Shown here: positions 10,442-19,496 of the stretch, one piece after another
Position numbering within the stretch: position 1 is the first letter of the stretch
How the letters are laid out: each line of letters opens with the position of its first letter
NCBI GenBank assembly: GCA_963556145.1
Contig: OY744472.1
Span: 3,038,001 to 3,102,000, forward strand
Direction: 5' to 3'
Length of the DNA stretch: 64,000 nucleotides
Origin: Hygrocybe punicea
Lineage: Eukaryota > Basidiomycota > Agaricomycetes > Agaricales > Hygrophoraceae
Notes under the pieces: model-generated
The model's database searches: none
The model's input: only the letters and a program-made list of their open reading frames with translations
Told to the model about the DNA's origin: nothing
Made by a program: the position numbers and the translations under genes

Positions 10442-10759
10442 TAGTGTATTGCACGGGTAACCCCCGGGTATTTTTGGCTGTACCCGTACCCGCACCCATT
10501 GTACCCGTGGGTACAATACCCGCGGGTTGTACCCGTCATTTTAAGCCCCAGATCGTCCAAAACGGTCAAGTATTGAGCTAGATATGCTCAAAATACTCCA
10601 ATGAGGTATTTTGAGCATATCTAGCTCAATACTTGACCGTTTTGGATGATCCAGGGCTTAAAAAAAAGCTGGCGGGTCCAGGAATCCGTACCCGTACCCT
10701 ACCCGTACCCGTACCCGTGGCAAAACCCGCGGGTTTACCCGTACCTGTGCAATACACTA
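10442..10759. mobile_element. hAT-type foldback MITE, copy A (318 bp)
   Basis: Terminal inverted repeats TAGTGTATTGCAC and GTGCAATACACTA, flanked by the 8-bp duplication GGCATCAG (10434-10441 and 10760-10767). Eight-base duplications and TIRs beginning TAGNG are the hAT superfamily signature. The centre (about 10553-10655) is a second long inverted repeat containing AAAACGGTCAAG and its complement. Non-coding. Related to the copy at 25051-25370 through the same central palindrome and a GGGTAC-rich subterminal zone. Confidence 0.92.
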
Positions 10760-11305
10760 GGCATCAGTGTTGCAAATCTGGCTATGGAGTTGTTTAAAGT
10801 CAATGACATTGTAGCCTCTTCTCAACATGAATGTTCTCAATGTGACTTTGCAGAAGAACCCATTGATGACAGACTAGGCTATGTGTTACATGCTGATGAC
10901 ACCATTAAACTATCTACCATGGAGTGGGTTGATACCTTGTCACAAAAAACCAATAGAAGATGTCCTGATTGCAACAGTAGAATGAAACAACTTGTATTTT
11001 ATACTGAAGCACCACACATTCTTGTTCTAGAGTATCCATTCAAAAACATTGAAACCAGTCATAGACTAGAATTTGTTTCAGAGACTGGCACAAAGACATT
11101 AGAACTTAGAGGCATTGTATATCATGGTCAATATCATTTCACCTCACATATTATTACTGCACAGAAACAAGTGTGGTATCATGATGGAATGATTACAGGC
11201 AACTCTTGTTCCAGAGATACTGACCTTACACAACTTTCAGACCATGATATCAGACACTGTAAAAAGAGAAACCTAGTACTAGCTATTTATGCTCAGAGTC
11301 TTTGA
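10760..11305 (+). pseudogene. Helitron copy 1, segment 4: zinc-ribbon and His box of protease-like module
   Basis: Contains two CxxC pairs (CSQCDF near 10833 and CPDC near 10963), then VYHGQYHFTSHII followed by VWYHDGM. In ubiquitin-specific proteases a similar four-Cys finger sits between the Cys box and the His box, and the His box is followed by an aromatic residue and Asp; the order and spacing here agree. The frame ends in TGA at 11303-11305 and has no internal stop. The function is inferred from motif order only. It could instead be another papain-fold protease such as an OTU relative, which animal Helentrons are known to encode. Confidence 0.75.
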
Positions 11306-11742
11306 GCATCCTCCTTGAGGTCAAGCACGGCTGTCTTCATGTGGTAATCTGTTGTGTAGCATTCAAGGTCATGGAGAAGTAGGGTTGAGCAAATGTGAGT
11401 TAATTGTCAGCACCAGTTGTGTTTGGCAGTTGACCTGTTGCTCCCTGAGCAATTGCTTCATGGCTGAGAGTGTTGCATGATGGTGCAACACAGGGGAGAT
11501 GGCAGGTAGAGAGGAGATTGATGAAGACTCAAGACACTCTATGTAGATTTATTTTATGCTAATTTATGTGTTGCAGAGGTGGGAGGTGGGCTTATTAGAT
11601 CAATATGCAATATGCAACACATGCTATGTATCTTATGCCATATGTAACATGCTTTATGCAATTTTTTTAATTCAGCAAGAAGTGGGGAGGGGGAAAAAAG
11701 AACTCGTTCATGCCATGCGCAGCACTGGCCCACTAAACAAGT
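11306..11742 (+). mobile_element. Helitron copy 1, 3' untranslated and terminal region
   Basis: Non-coding, similar to 33348-34082. Both end with the same block, GAACTCGTTCATGCCATG followed by CGCAGCACTGGCCCACTAAA and CAAGT, after which the sequences diverge. This makes about 11742 the likely right end of the element. No classical short hairpin plus CTRR end could be fixed with certainty. Confidence 0.65.
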
Positions 11743-12497
11743 CCTAAACAGGGCCGAATTGCCATATTGGTACAGGTGGCTGGATTTTATTAACGCTATT
11801 ACATGCTGTATAACAACTCAATGGCCAGGGCAAAGCCCTGAAGGGATGTAAGTATCCAATACCCACAAGTATGGTAAATTTTGTATTTTATTTCAGCCTA
11901 CAGAGAGCACTATTCACAATATATTTGAGCCCTCTGCCAAAATTGGACCCTTAAACACCCAACTTTGCGAGTACTCATCTAGAAAATCTAAAATTAATTC
12001 TAGAAGTACTAGGTGAATCATACATCATTTTTATACTAAGTGCCTGGCAGCTAGTAGTCCAGGAAATGTGTCGTAGCCAACAAATGGTAAGCTGTGAGTT
12101 GCGTGACTTGAATCCAAATAACGGGACCAGCCAATATGTGAAGTACCAAACACATTTGTTGGCTACAACACATTTCCTGGACTACTAGCTGCCAGGCACT
12201 TAGTATAAAAATGATGTATGATTCACCTAGTACTTCTAGAATTAATTTTAGATTTTCTAGATGAGTACTCGCAAAGTTGGGTGTTTAAGGGTCCAATTTT
12301 GGCAGAGGGCTCAAATATATTGTGAATAGTGCTCTCTGTAGGCTGAAATAAAATACAAAATTTACCATACTTGTGGGTATTGGATACTTACATCCCTTCA
12401 GGGCTTTGCCCTGGCCATTGAGTTGTTATACAGCATGTAATAGCGTTAAGAAAATCCAGCCACCTGTACCAATATGGCAATTCGGCCCTGTTTAGGA
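11742..12497. mobile_element. Long foldback element (about 755 bp hairpin)
   Basis: The left arm from TCCTAAACAGGGCCGAATTG and the right arm ending CAATTCGGCCCTGTTTAGGA are near-perfect reverse complements over roughly 340-350 bp each, with a spacer around 12080-12150. Non-coding. The palindrome reaches its outermost bases, so a target duplication could not be separated from the arms; a TA just inside each end would suit a mariner-type MITE. A transcript would fold into a long double-stranded RNA. Confidence 0.9.
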
Positions 12498-12861
12498 AAT
12501 CGGCAAATTCCGGTTGAAATTCTCGCGCGTGTTCACGCCATGTCACTCTTCATCTTGACTTTGATGGGCAAACGTTGTAGAAGAACAGCACGCTAAGTTT
12601 TCATTTTATATTTCTTTTGTTTACTCTACTAACTAATTCCACATAGTTTTTAGGTCTTTTCTGGCAACGTCGCGTCAGACGACCGCGACAACTGTCACAC
12701 CAACAGCGGAAGCCAACGACGCGACACCCATAACAGAACGACACGGACGATGACTGTGAACGCGATGGGTCCAGGAATGGCGACAACGAGGACCGGAATG
12801 AGGACCGGAATGAGGACCAGAACAACGAGAACGGAAATCAGGACCGGAACAACAAGAACGG
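12498..12861 (+). other. Low-complexity exon-like segment with intron remnant
   Basis: Near 12640-12660 there is a branch-point-like TACTAACTAATTCC followed by TTTTTAG, then repeats of GAC/GGAACGAC type encoding Asp, Asn, Arg and Thr. The same arrangement recurs at 29145-29400. No protein family is recognised. Confidence 0.45.
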
Positions 12862-13018
12862 TGGAGTAGTGGGACCTGCCAGTCACGTGACCAGGCTCCC
12901 ACGGTTGACCTAGTTAGTAGCCTTCCCGATGTAGTAGTCAGTCCATTCCATCCTATCCAGTCGACTTCCACCTCGAGTCCTGCGTGAGCCCCCGGAGAGG
13001 TACCTCGGTACCTCTCCA
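12862..13018 (+). repeat. 157-bp direct repeat, copy 1
   Basis: Identical, as far as can be read, to 14647-14803. Its last 24 bases are a palindrome (GGAGAGGTACC, TC, GGTACCTCTCC). A diverged inverted relative lies near 30425-30545. It flanks the C-rich block in the manner of a short LTR but lacks TG/CA ends. Confidence 0.9.
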
Positions 13019-13062
13019 TCGTGGTGATGAGAGTGTCTTCGACTCACTGATGCCTTTCTTTT

Positions 13063-14457
13063 TTGGGATTTTCTCCTCTTTTGCCTTTCTTTGCTGGATT
13101 TTCTCGCGAGACGATTCTTTACGGCCTCACCACCCACTGCCGTGCAGCCACGCATCTTCTCTTCATTCACGGCCGTACAACACCCAGTTACCCCGGTGCA
13201 CATGTCCAACCCAATAGGGCCCCGCGTTGCCCCGCGTTGATCCAAAAACACGCCCGCGACCCTTCTCAACACCCAAGCGGCAGGCCACGTCACATTTGCG
13301 ACCCCCCCGTTTTTTCATTTCATTGTTGTTTTCTTTCGTCATTCCTAGCCCCAGGCAGGCTCATCCGACCCCACGGACCCCCGTTTGACGTACCGGAGCC
13401 GCGCGCTCCCCTACGCCACCCCGAATCCACGGTCGCAGACCTTTTTGGTTACACACGGATCCGCCACGTCACCAACGTTGGACCCCCGCTTCTTCGTGTA
13501 CCCCAACCCACGCGTATCCATCCAAGCCCCAGGACGCACGCTCGACGACCCAACACCCCGTTCTGCCCCAAACGAACCCGTCGCCATCCATTTCGGATGC
13601 CCAAGCGCCTGCCACGTCATCACCCTCAACCCCCCGCTTTTCGTATGTCCCGTTCCCAACCCACGTTCGTTCAATCCCCCGCGCCCTCGTTCCATCCACC
13701 AGGGCCCCCCGTTGCCCCCCGTTTGCCCCAGACGAGCCCCCACCGTCGTTCTCGGACACCCAAGCCACGCGCCACGTCACCATCGCGCGGCCCCGTTCTG
13801 CCAGCACAACCGGCCCAGACCAACTCACCAAACTCGCGGCCCACCCCCCAGAACACCCTGCGTCTCGTTAACGCCCCGAACGAGCCCCCACCGCCGTTTT
13901 GGTCGCAATTCGACCACCCGTGCCCTCGTTCCACCGGCCAGGACCCCCCGTTCATCTCCATTGCGCCAAACGAGCCCCCGCCGTCGTTTTCAGACACCCG
14001 CGCCGCGCGCCACGTCACCACCCCCCGGCCAGTTCCTAACACCCTACCTGGCCCCGCGAACCCTCATTCAGCTCCCTGCGGCATCGTTCTCGACCTGGAC
14101 GAGCCACCCCGATCTCTTCGCGTGATACGCCAACCCCCTCCGCGTCGGGATACCATGCCCTTGTTAAGTACAACCCTATGCCCCGTCAGTATTATAGCTT
14201 TTATTATAGCCTCGTCCCCCGTTCCCCCGATACTGGATGTCAATCACAGTCTACCTACACGCCGTCACTACACTACGTTCATGCACCCGTTTACCCGATC
14301 TCCGCCAATACAGTTATATTTTGGACCACCTGAACCTTCACACTGCGCTAAGTACTTGCTAGGACGATTCGAGGGATCTTTGGCCTTGTGTTGTGAGCCC
14401 GAACCCTTGCGAGGGAGGCATTCGAAGAGTATTGAGTTTGAGGAGAGTCTTGTATAG
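13063..14457 (+). other. C-rich strand-asymmetric block with long proline-rich frame
   Basis: A 464-codon frame rich in Pro, Arg, Thr and His covers a stretch (about 13100-14160) in which the plus strand is very rich in C and poor in G. It contains degenerate repeats such as APNEPVAI, PDEPPPSF, APNEPPPPF and APNEPPPS. Similar long frames are open in other phases, which is what a C-rich repeat produces. I do not think it is a proven gene. If translated, it would be a disordered proline-rich protein. Confidence 0.4.
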
Positions 14458-14646
14458 TCTGGTCATCTACCGCCCCCTGCGCGAGGATGACTTCCCGCTT
14501 CACGATATAAGGCCCCGGCCTTGATTCGAGGCATTCTGAGGGACTGGGAGTTGTGGCTTGAGAGTTTTTTGGTCAGTTTTGTTTGTTTCGTGTTCTTTTC
14601 TGTAGCAGTTGGCGACGAGGGCGTCGCCATGAGGAAAAGGGGCACT

Positions 14647-14803
14647 TGGAGTAGTGGGACCTGCCAGTCACGTGACCAGGCTCCCACGGTTGACCTAGTT
14701 AGTAGCCTTCCCGATGTAGTAGTCAGTCCATTCCATCCTATCCAGTCGACTTCCACCTCGAGTCCTGCGTGAGCCCCCGGAGAGGTACCTCGGTACCTCT
14801 CCA
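14647..14803 (+). repeat. 157-bp direct repeat, copy 2
   Basis: Second copy of the 12862-13018 repeat, including the terminal 24-bp palindrome. Followed directly by Asp/Asn-rich repeats. Confidence 0.9.
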
Positions 14804-15149
14804 ACGGAGACGGCAAATGAACGACGACAGCATGGACGGCAACGACGACAGCGGGGACCGGAACGATGACCATGGGGATGGCAACGACAACAGCACGCAC
14901 AGGAACAGCGACAGCATGGACGGCAATGACAACAATGAGGGCAGCAACAAAGACGGCGAGGCAGCGGCAGGGCCAGGGCCAGGGCCGGGGGTGGCAGCAG
15001 CAGCGGGACCGGGAATGGCTACAGCAGCCGCAACGGCAACGGCAGCGGGACCAGTGGGGATGGGAATGTCAATGGAAGCAGCAGCAGCGACGGGAATGGC
15101 AACGGCAGTAAGTCATCCGTGGTTTTTTGCTTGTTTTATGTACTACTAA
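14769..15149 (+). other. Asp/Asn/Gly then Ala/Gly-rich frame with a splice-like intron
   Basis: A 126-codon frame starting inside the terminal palindrome of the 157-bp repeat. It encodes Asp, Asn and Gly repeats (NDDSGDRNDD), then Ala/Gly runs. A convincing intron follows at 15109-15158: GTAAGT, a TACTACTAAT branch-point-like element and TTGCAG. The next segment is GCA/CAG-type repeat. Unknown function; it may be a decayed transposon gene or non-coding repeat. Confidence 0.35.
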
Positions 15150-15158
15150 TGCCTTGCA

Positions 15159-15365
15159 GTTGTTACTGCCCCGAGACCAAGCCTGCAGCTGCAACGGCAA
15201 CGGCAACAGCAGCTGCAGCGGTGGGAACGGCAACAGCAGCACCGGCACCAGCATCGCGAACAGCAGCAGGAGCAGCAGCAGCAGCGACGACAACGGCAGC
15301 AGCAGCCGCAACGGCGATGGCAGCAGCCACAACGGCAACGGCAGCAGCAGCAGCAGCGGCGGGAA

Positions 15366-15397
<32 letters not shown>

Positions 15398-15401
15398 ACG
15401 G
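15159..15401 (+). repeat. Degenerate CAG/GCA trinucleotide repeat
   Basis: Long run of GCA, ACG and CAG triplets that is open in several frames as poly-Ala, poly-Ser/Asn or poly-Gln/Arg. It is the target of solo LTR copy B; the repeat continues at 16285. Confidence 0.9.
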
Positions 15402-16284
15402 TGTAGAGGGTCGACGTCCCTCTGAGTCCGTATCATCGATATATCACGAATCCGGACCAACCCGATGCCGCCATTCAACTTGCATTCGAACCCGACGTAA
15501 CCCGACGTGACATGACCCGACGTGACCGACGTAACCCGACACATGCCGCTTTGTGACGGCCGCTTTTGGGCTAAATCTGGCAGCCTCAAATGCCTCGGAG
15601 TTCCAATTCCAGGAGATGGATCTCTTCGGACTCAATCCCCGACTTCGGATTTACTTTATTTATGCATCCCCTCGTCCTTTCGGAGATATGTAGGACTTTC
15701 TAGATCTTTTCCTTGCATATTTGTTTTCCCCTCCATTTCCTGTCTTCATTGCTTTGCAACCCCCCTTTCCACATCCCCATTCCAACCTTTCTTTGTAGCT
15801 TACCATCGGCCGAAGTAGACATGTCCGAAAGTAGATTACTGTTTCCTGTACTATAAAAACAGTCCCCGACAACCGTACAAAAAAGATACCATTAGTCCCC
15901 ATTTCCCTTTAGTCAGAATTGCCTTTTAATCCCTTCAAATGCTCGTCCATGTAGACCCTTAGCTTTTTATAGTCCACTTCGTCATCTTTATCGTTGTTTC
16001 TGTATATTCGTTCATTGTTTCCGACCCGACCCGACCCGACCCGCCGTACCCGACATCGTCGGCATCGTCGGGTTCTTTATTATTTGTCCGTTTTCACTCC
16101 ATTCATTGCCGGATTTGTCGCTATTTGTTTAGTTTTACACGGCGGCTTACATTTTACATTCCATTTCTACTTTTACTACTACTCCTGACACTGACTTATC
16201 CACTGTCACTTCTGCGCTGACACCCTCTGGTTAGGATCTTATTTCTTTATATAGTTCCGAAGCCACCAAGAACCCGCATCTACA
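15402..16284. mobile_element. Solo LTR, copy B (883 bp)
   Basis: Same family as 8716-9610, with ends TGTAGAGGG and CATCTACA. Flanked by the 4-bp duplication ACGG (15398-15401 and 16285-16288). Inserted in the CAG-type repeat. Non-coding. Confidence 0.9.
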
Positions 16285-16412
16285 ACGGCAGCAGCAGCAG
16301 CGGCGGGAACGGCAACAGGAGCACCAGCAGCGGCACCGGCACCAGCATCGCGAACAGCATCAGCAGCAGCAGCGGACACGACAACGGCAACAGCAACAGC
16401 AGCAGCAGCGGT
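16285..16412 (+). repeat. CAG/GCA repeat, right part
   Basis: Continuation of the repeat interrupted by solo LTR copy B. Confidence 0.85.
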
Positions 16413-16449
16413 GGTAATGAACCCGACCGTCGGGGTGGCTGAGCAACGA

Positions 16450-16480
16450 GACGAGGGCAGGGTGATTCCCTGCCCTCGTC
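16450..16480. repeat. Perfect 13-bp hairpin
   Basis: GACGAGGGCAGGG, loop TGATT, then the exact complement. A weaker related inverted repeat (GAGGTCAGGATTCCTGCCCTC region) follows near 16525-16547. Confidence 0.9.
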
Positions 16481-16613
16481 ATATCATTATGATTTTAATT
16501 TTGTACCTATTATACATAGTGAGACGAGGTCAGGATTCCTGCCCTCAGAATATAATTTTTATTACCATTGTTGTGTACATTCATGTGTCACATGATTAAT
16601 GAGAATGAGACGC

Positions 16614-16677
16614 GACATGTCACAAGTGTGATGTCACGTTTGGACGACCCAACGTGACATCACACTTGTGACATGTC
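16614..16677. repeat. Perfect 27-bp arm hairpin
   Basis: Arms 16614-16640 and 16651-16677 are exact reverse complements around the 10-base spacer TGGACGACCC. The arms carry repeated GTCAC/GTGAC words. No gene is adjacent. Confidence 0.93.
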
Positions 16678-16679
16678 AT

Positions 16680-17520
16680 CAACAAACACGTTAAGTCACA
16701 TGAACAAATAAGTACAAGCCCATCAAACGCGGTTGAAATTTTCTTATCTCGCAACCACCACTACTACCTTTGGTGACACTACAGGATCCTTGGTTGTTGT
16801 ACCGGGCAACAACCAGAGATTCTGGAGTATCATTGTCTTAACTGGTATGTGATTTCCTCAGGCTTTGTTGCTCATATCCATCACTTCACCGACTACTTCA
16901 TTATTGTGGTATGTTCTTTGTTATGTTTGGATCCAGATGAGTGATTAATTTGTATTACCTCATTACTGACAGTCCTTTTTTGAGGTTCTCTGTTCAGTGA
17001 ATATTGTGGCATCTCTGCATGCCAACTGTTGGTGGCCAGTCCTCAGAAATGAGCGCTGGTCACTTTACAGGTCTTCAGGAATGAAAGGGCGGGTGAATCC
17101 CCCTGATTTCCTTGCTGGGCAACCTACCTGTAGCGGGCCTGGTGGCATCATTGAAATTTGACCAGGTAAGTCTCATTACTATCTTTAAGCCTCCCATTAG
17201 TGACATTGAGACCAGGTAATATTCTTAGTTTGGTTTATTTGAGTATCTATGTCGAAATATTTTTGGTTATGTGTTTGCAAAATTTTTGGTAGTATTTTCT
17301 TTGCCAGTCAGTCTTGATCAAGAAGGAGAAGAGCTCCTCCTTTGAGATCAAGACTGAATGGCTTGGGTGTCTTGCTTTTTGTCCTTTCAGATGTGTTTGT
17401 GAATTAACAGTAGCAGTACTTGTTGGAGTGTTAAGCTGTGACTGTCTTAGAATGAATTTATTGAATTTTATCGGCCTCAACCCTAACCCTAAGTCAGATT
17501 GTCAGCCAACCACATCATGA
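16680..17520. other. No gene recognised
   Basis: Short open stretches only. Apparent exons around 16770-17160 would need a 19-nt intron, so a gene is not supported. Confidence 0.5.
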
Positions 17521-17721
17521 CGGACCAATATATCTTGGGCACCAGCCAATCCATGGTCTACAACTAGCCCAAGACCTGATAGGATCAGCTAACCCATGTC
17601 CCATGACCAGCCAATGTAGTCCTGCTGGAGGCCAACCCCATGGGCAGCTGATGTATCTATAACATTGGCCAACCCATTGCCCATGACCAGCCAACATACT
17701 CAAAGAAGAAGGCAACCCATG
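17521..17721. repeat. 43-bp minisatellite, left part
   Basis: Degenerate units built on CCAGCCAATATACC and GGCCAACCCATG words, continuing at 18973-19480 after the hAT-like element. About 4-5 units here. Confidence 0.8.
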
Positions 17722-18972
17722 TAGTGTTGCCGTAGTTCGGTTCCGAACCTAGCCGAACCCGGTTCAAACCCCGAACCGAACCCTAGGTTCAGTCTAAGTT
17801 CAGCCAAGTGCTGAACTGGACCATGGGTTCAGTTCCGGGTTTCGAGGCCTGCTGGATTTCCTGAACGGCTCCAAACCGCGTCCAAACCGCGAATGCGGAT
17901 ATTTTCAAGGTATTTATTTCATTTGTTTTTCGTATTTCTTTACTTACTTTTCGTGTTAAACGGTATCATGTGACCATTACACGAAGTTTCTTCACCAACA
18001 ACAACAACTTGAACGCAAGGCCAATGAACGCGACACAATGTCGCGTTCATGGACACAAGTAAGTTTTATCATTTATCTTAACTTTACTAATATTATCTGT
18101 TACAGGAAACTCGACCGCGACCACATCGCGAGCACACCACCGCAGCACAAAATGGATCCCAACGCCAACGCGATGCCAACGGACGCGGGACAGCCGCAAC
18201 ACCACCACCACCACCACCACCACCACCACCAGCGGCGGCAACGGCAATGGCAATGGCAACGGCAACCAGGCAACGACAACGGCAACGGCCAGCAGCAGCA
18301 GCAACAGCGGAAGCAGCAGCGCTGGCAGCAACGGCAGCAGCAGCAGTGGCAGCGGCAGTGGCAACGGCAAATGCCATCCAACATTACCACCAGTGGCGGC
18401 AACAACAATGGCAAGGACAACCACGACAGCCAGCAGCAGCAGCAACAGCGGCAGCGGCAACGGCAACAGCAGCAGCAGGAGCGCAGCAACGACAGCAGCA
18501 ACGGCGGCGGCAGCAGCAGCAGCAACGGCCACGACAGCAGCAGCAGCAGTGGCAGCAGCAACGGCAACGGCAGCAGCGGCAGCAACAGCAGCAGTGGCAG
18601 CGGCAGCGGCGACAGCAGCAGCAACGGCCACGACAGCAGCAGCAGCAACGGCGGCAGCAGCAGCAGCAGTTGCAGCAGCAACGGCCACGGCAGCGGCAGC
18701 AACAGCAACAGTGGCAACGGCAACGGCAGCAGCAGCAGCGCCGGACAGCTCCCCCGCAGCCCAACTACCTCGCGAAGTGCAGCGCCGTATCAATTGATAC
18801 GTGCCTGCCATTCGCGAGGAGAACAGAGCTCATGGGGTGAGCCGAACGCGGAGAGACGGTTCGATGCCGTCTGGGTCCAGGTTTAGCCCAGCGCCAAACC
18901 GGACCCGAAGTTCGGTTCGCGGTTCCGCCCAAAAGGGTCAGAACCGGACCGAACTGAACTTCGGCAACACTA
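17722..18972. mobile_element. Non-autonomous hAT-like element, copy A (1.25 kb)
   Basis: Ends TAGTGTTGCCG and CGGCAACACTA, extended inward by GTTCGG/CCGAAC-rich inverted repeats. Flanked by the 8-bp duplication AACCCATG (17714-17721 and 18973-18980). Inside are a short 5' region, a 47-nt intron (18059-18105) and a long trinucleotide repeat. No transposase is present. A relative in opposite orientation lies at 32039-34757. Confidence 0.92.
18038..18886 (+). other. Repeat-encoded frame inside hAT-like copy A
   Basis: Frame starting MSRSWTQ, crossing the likely intron, then MDPNANAMP, ten His, and Gln/Arg and Ser/Asn/Gly repeats. The segment from the intron acceptor to MDPNAN is also present in copy B (34083-34430, minus), so it is an element feature and not chance. 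Three frames are open over the repeat, so the true product, if any, is unclear. A small hairpin (ATGAACGCGAC and complement, 18024-18050) overlaps the first ATG. Confidence 0.4.
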
Positions 18973-19480
18973 AACCCATGTTCCATGATCAGCCAATATA
19001 CCAACTAGGATTGGCTAACCTATGTCTGACGGCCAGCCAGTATATCACAAGCTTGTGTCAATTGGTGTTATATGAACAGCTGATATATCCCTAATAATGG
19101 CCAGCCTGTGTACCCACTGGCTTTGGCCAACCAATTTCCTATAGCCAGCTAATATACCAAAAGCTTCAGCCAACCTATGTTCCATGGCCAGCCAAAATAC
19201 CTGACTGGTTGGCCAATCCATGCTCCATGGCCAACCGAAATACCCAGACTGGTCGGCCAATCCACCTTTCATGGCCAGCCAAAATACCCGACTGGTTGGC
19301 CAACCCATGTTCCATGGCCAGCCAATATATCCCTCTGCTTCGGCCAACTCATGTCCACCAGAACATGGACCCCTCGGCCAAGCCATCTGCCCTGGAGAAA
19401 GATATTGGTTGGCTGAATTTGGCTGGCCCACTTGGAGTGGGAATTGTCCATCTCAGCTGACCCATGTATCATGGGAAAGA
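18973..19480. repeat. 43-bp minisatellite, right part
   Basis: About 11 units such as CCATGGCCAGCCAAAATACC at near 43-bp spacing (for example 19182, 19225, 19269, 19312). It abuts the broken end of Helitron copy 2 at 19497. Confidence 0.85.
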
Positions 19481-19496
19481 TACGCTGAAAGGGCTC

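Noticed and set aside
16770..17160. Apparent exon series (LVVVPGNNQRFWSIIVLT and following)
   Set aside because: Joining it needs a 19-nt intron, shorter than any plausible spliceosomal intron here.
17468..17483. CCCTAACCCTAA, a telomere-like word
   Set aside because: Only two units, with no array; chance or a relic, not a chromosome end.
18180..18800. Long poly-Gln, poly-Ser and poly-Leu frames on both strands
   Set aside because: All six phases are open over a CAG-type repeat. These are repeat artefacts, so they are not listed as genes apart from the one frame tied to the conserved intron.
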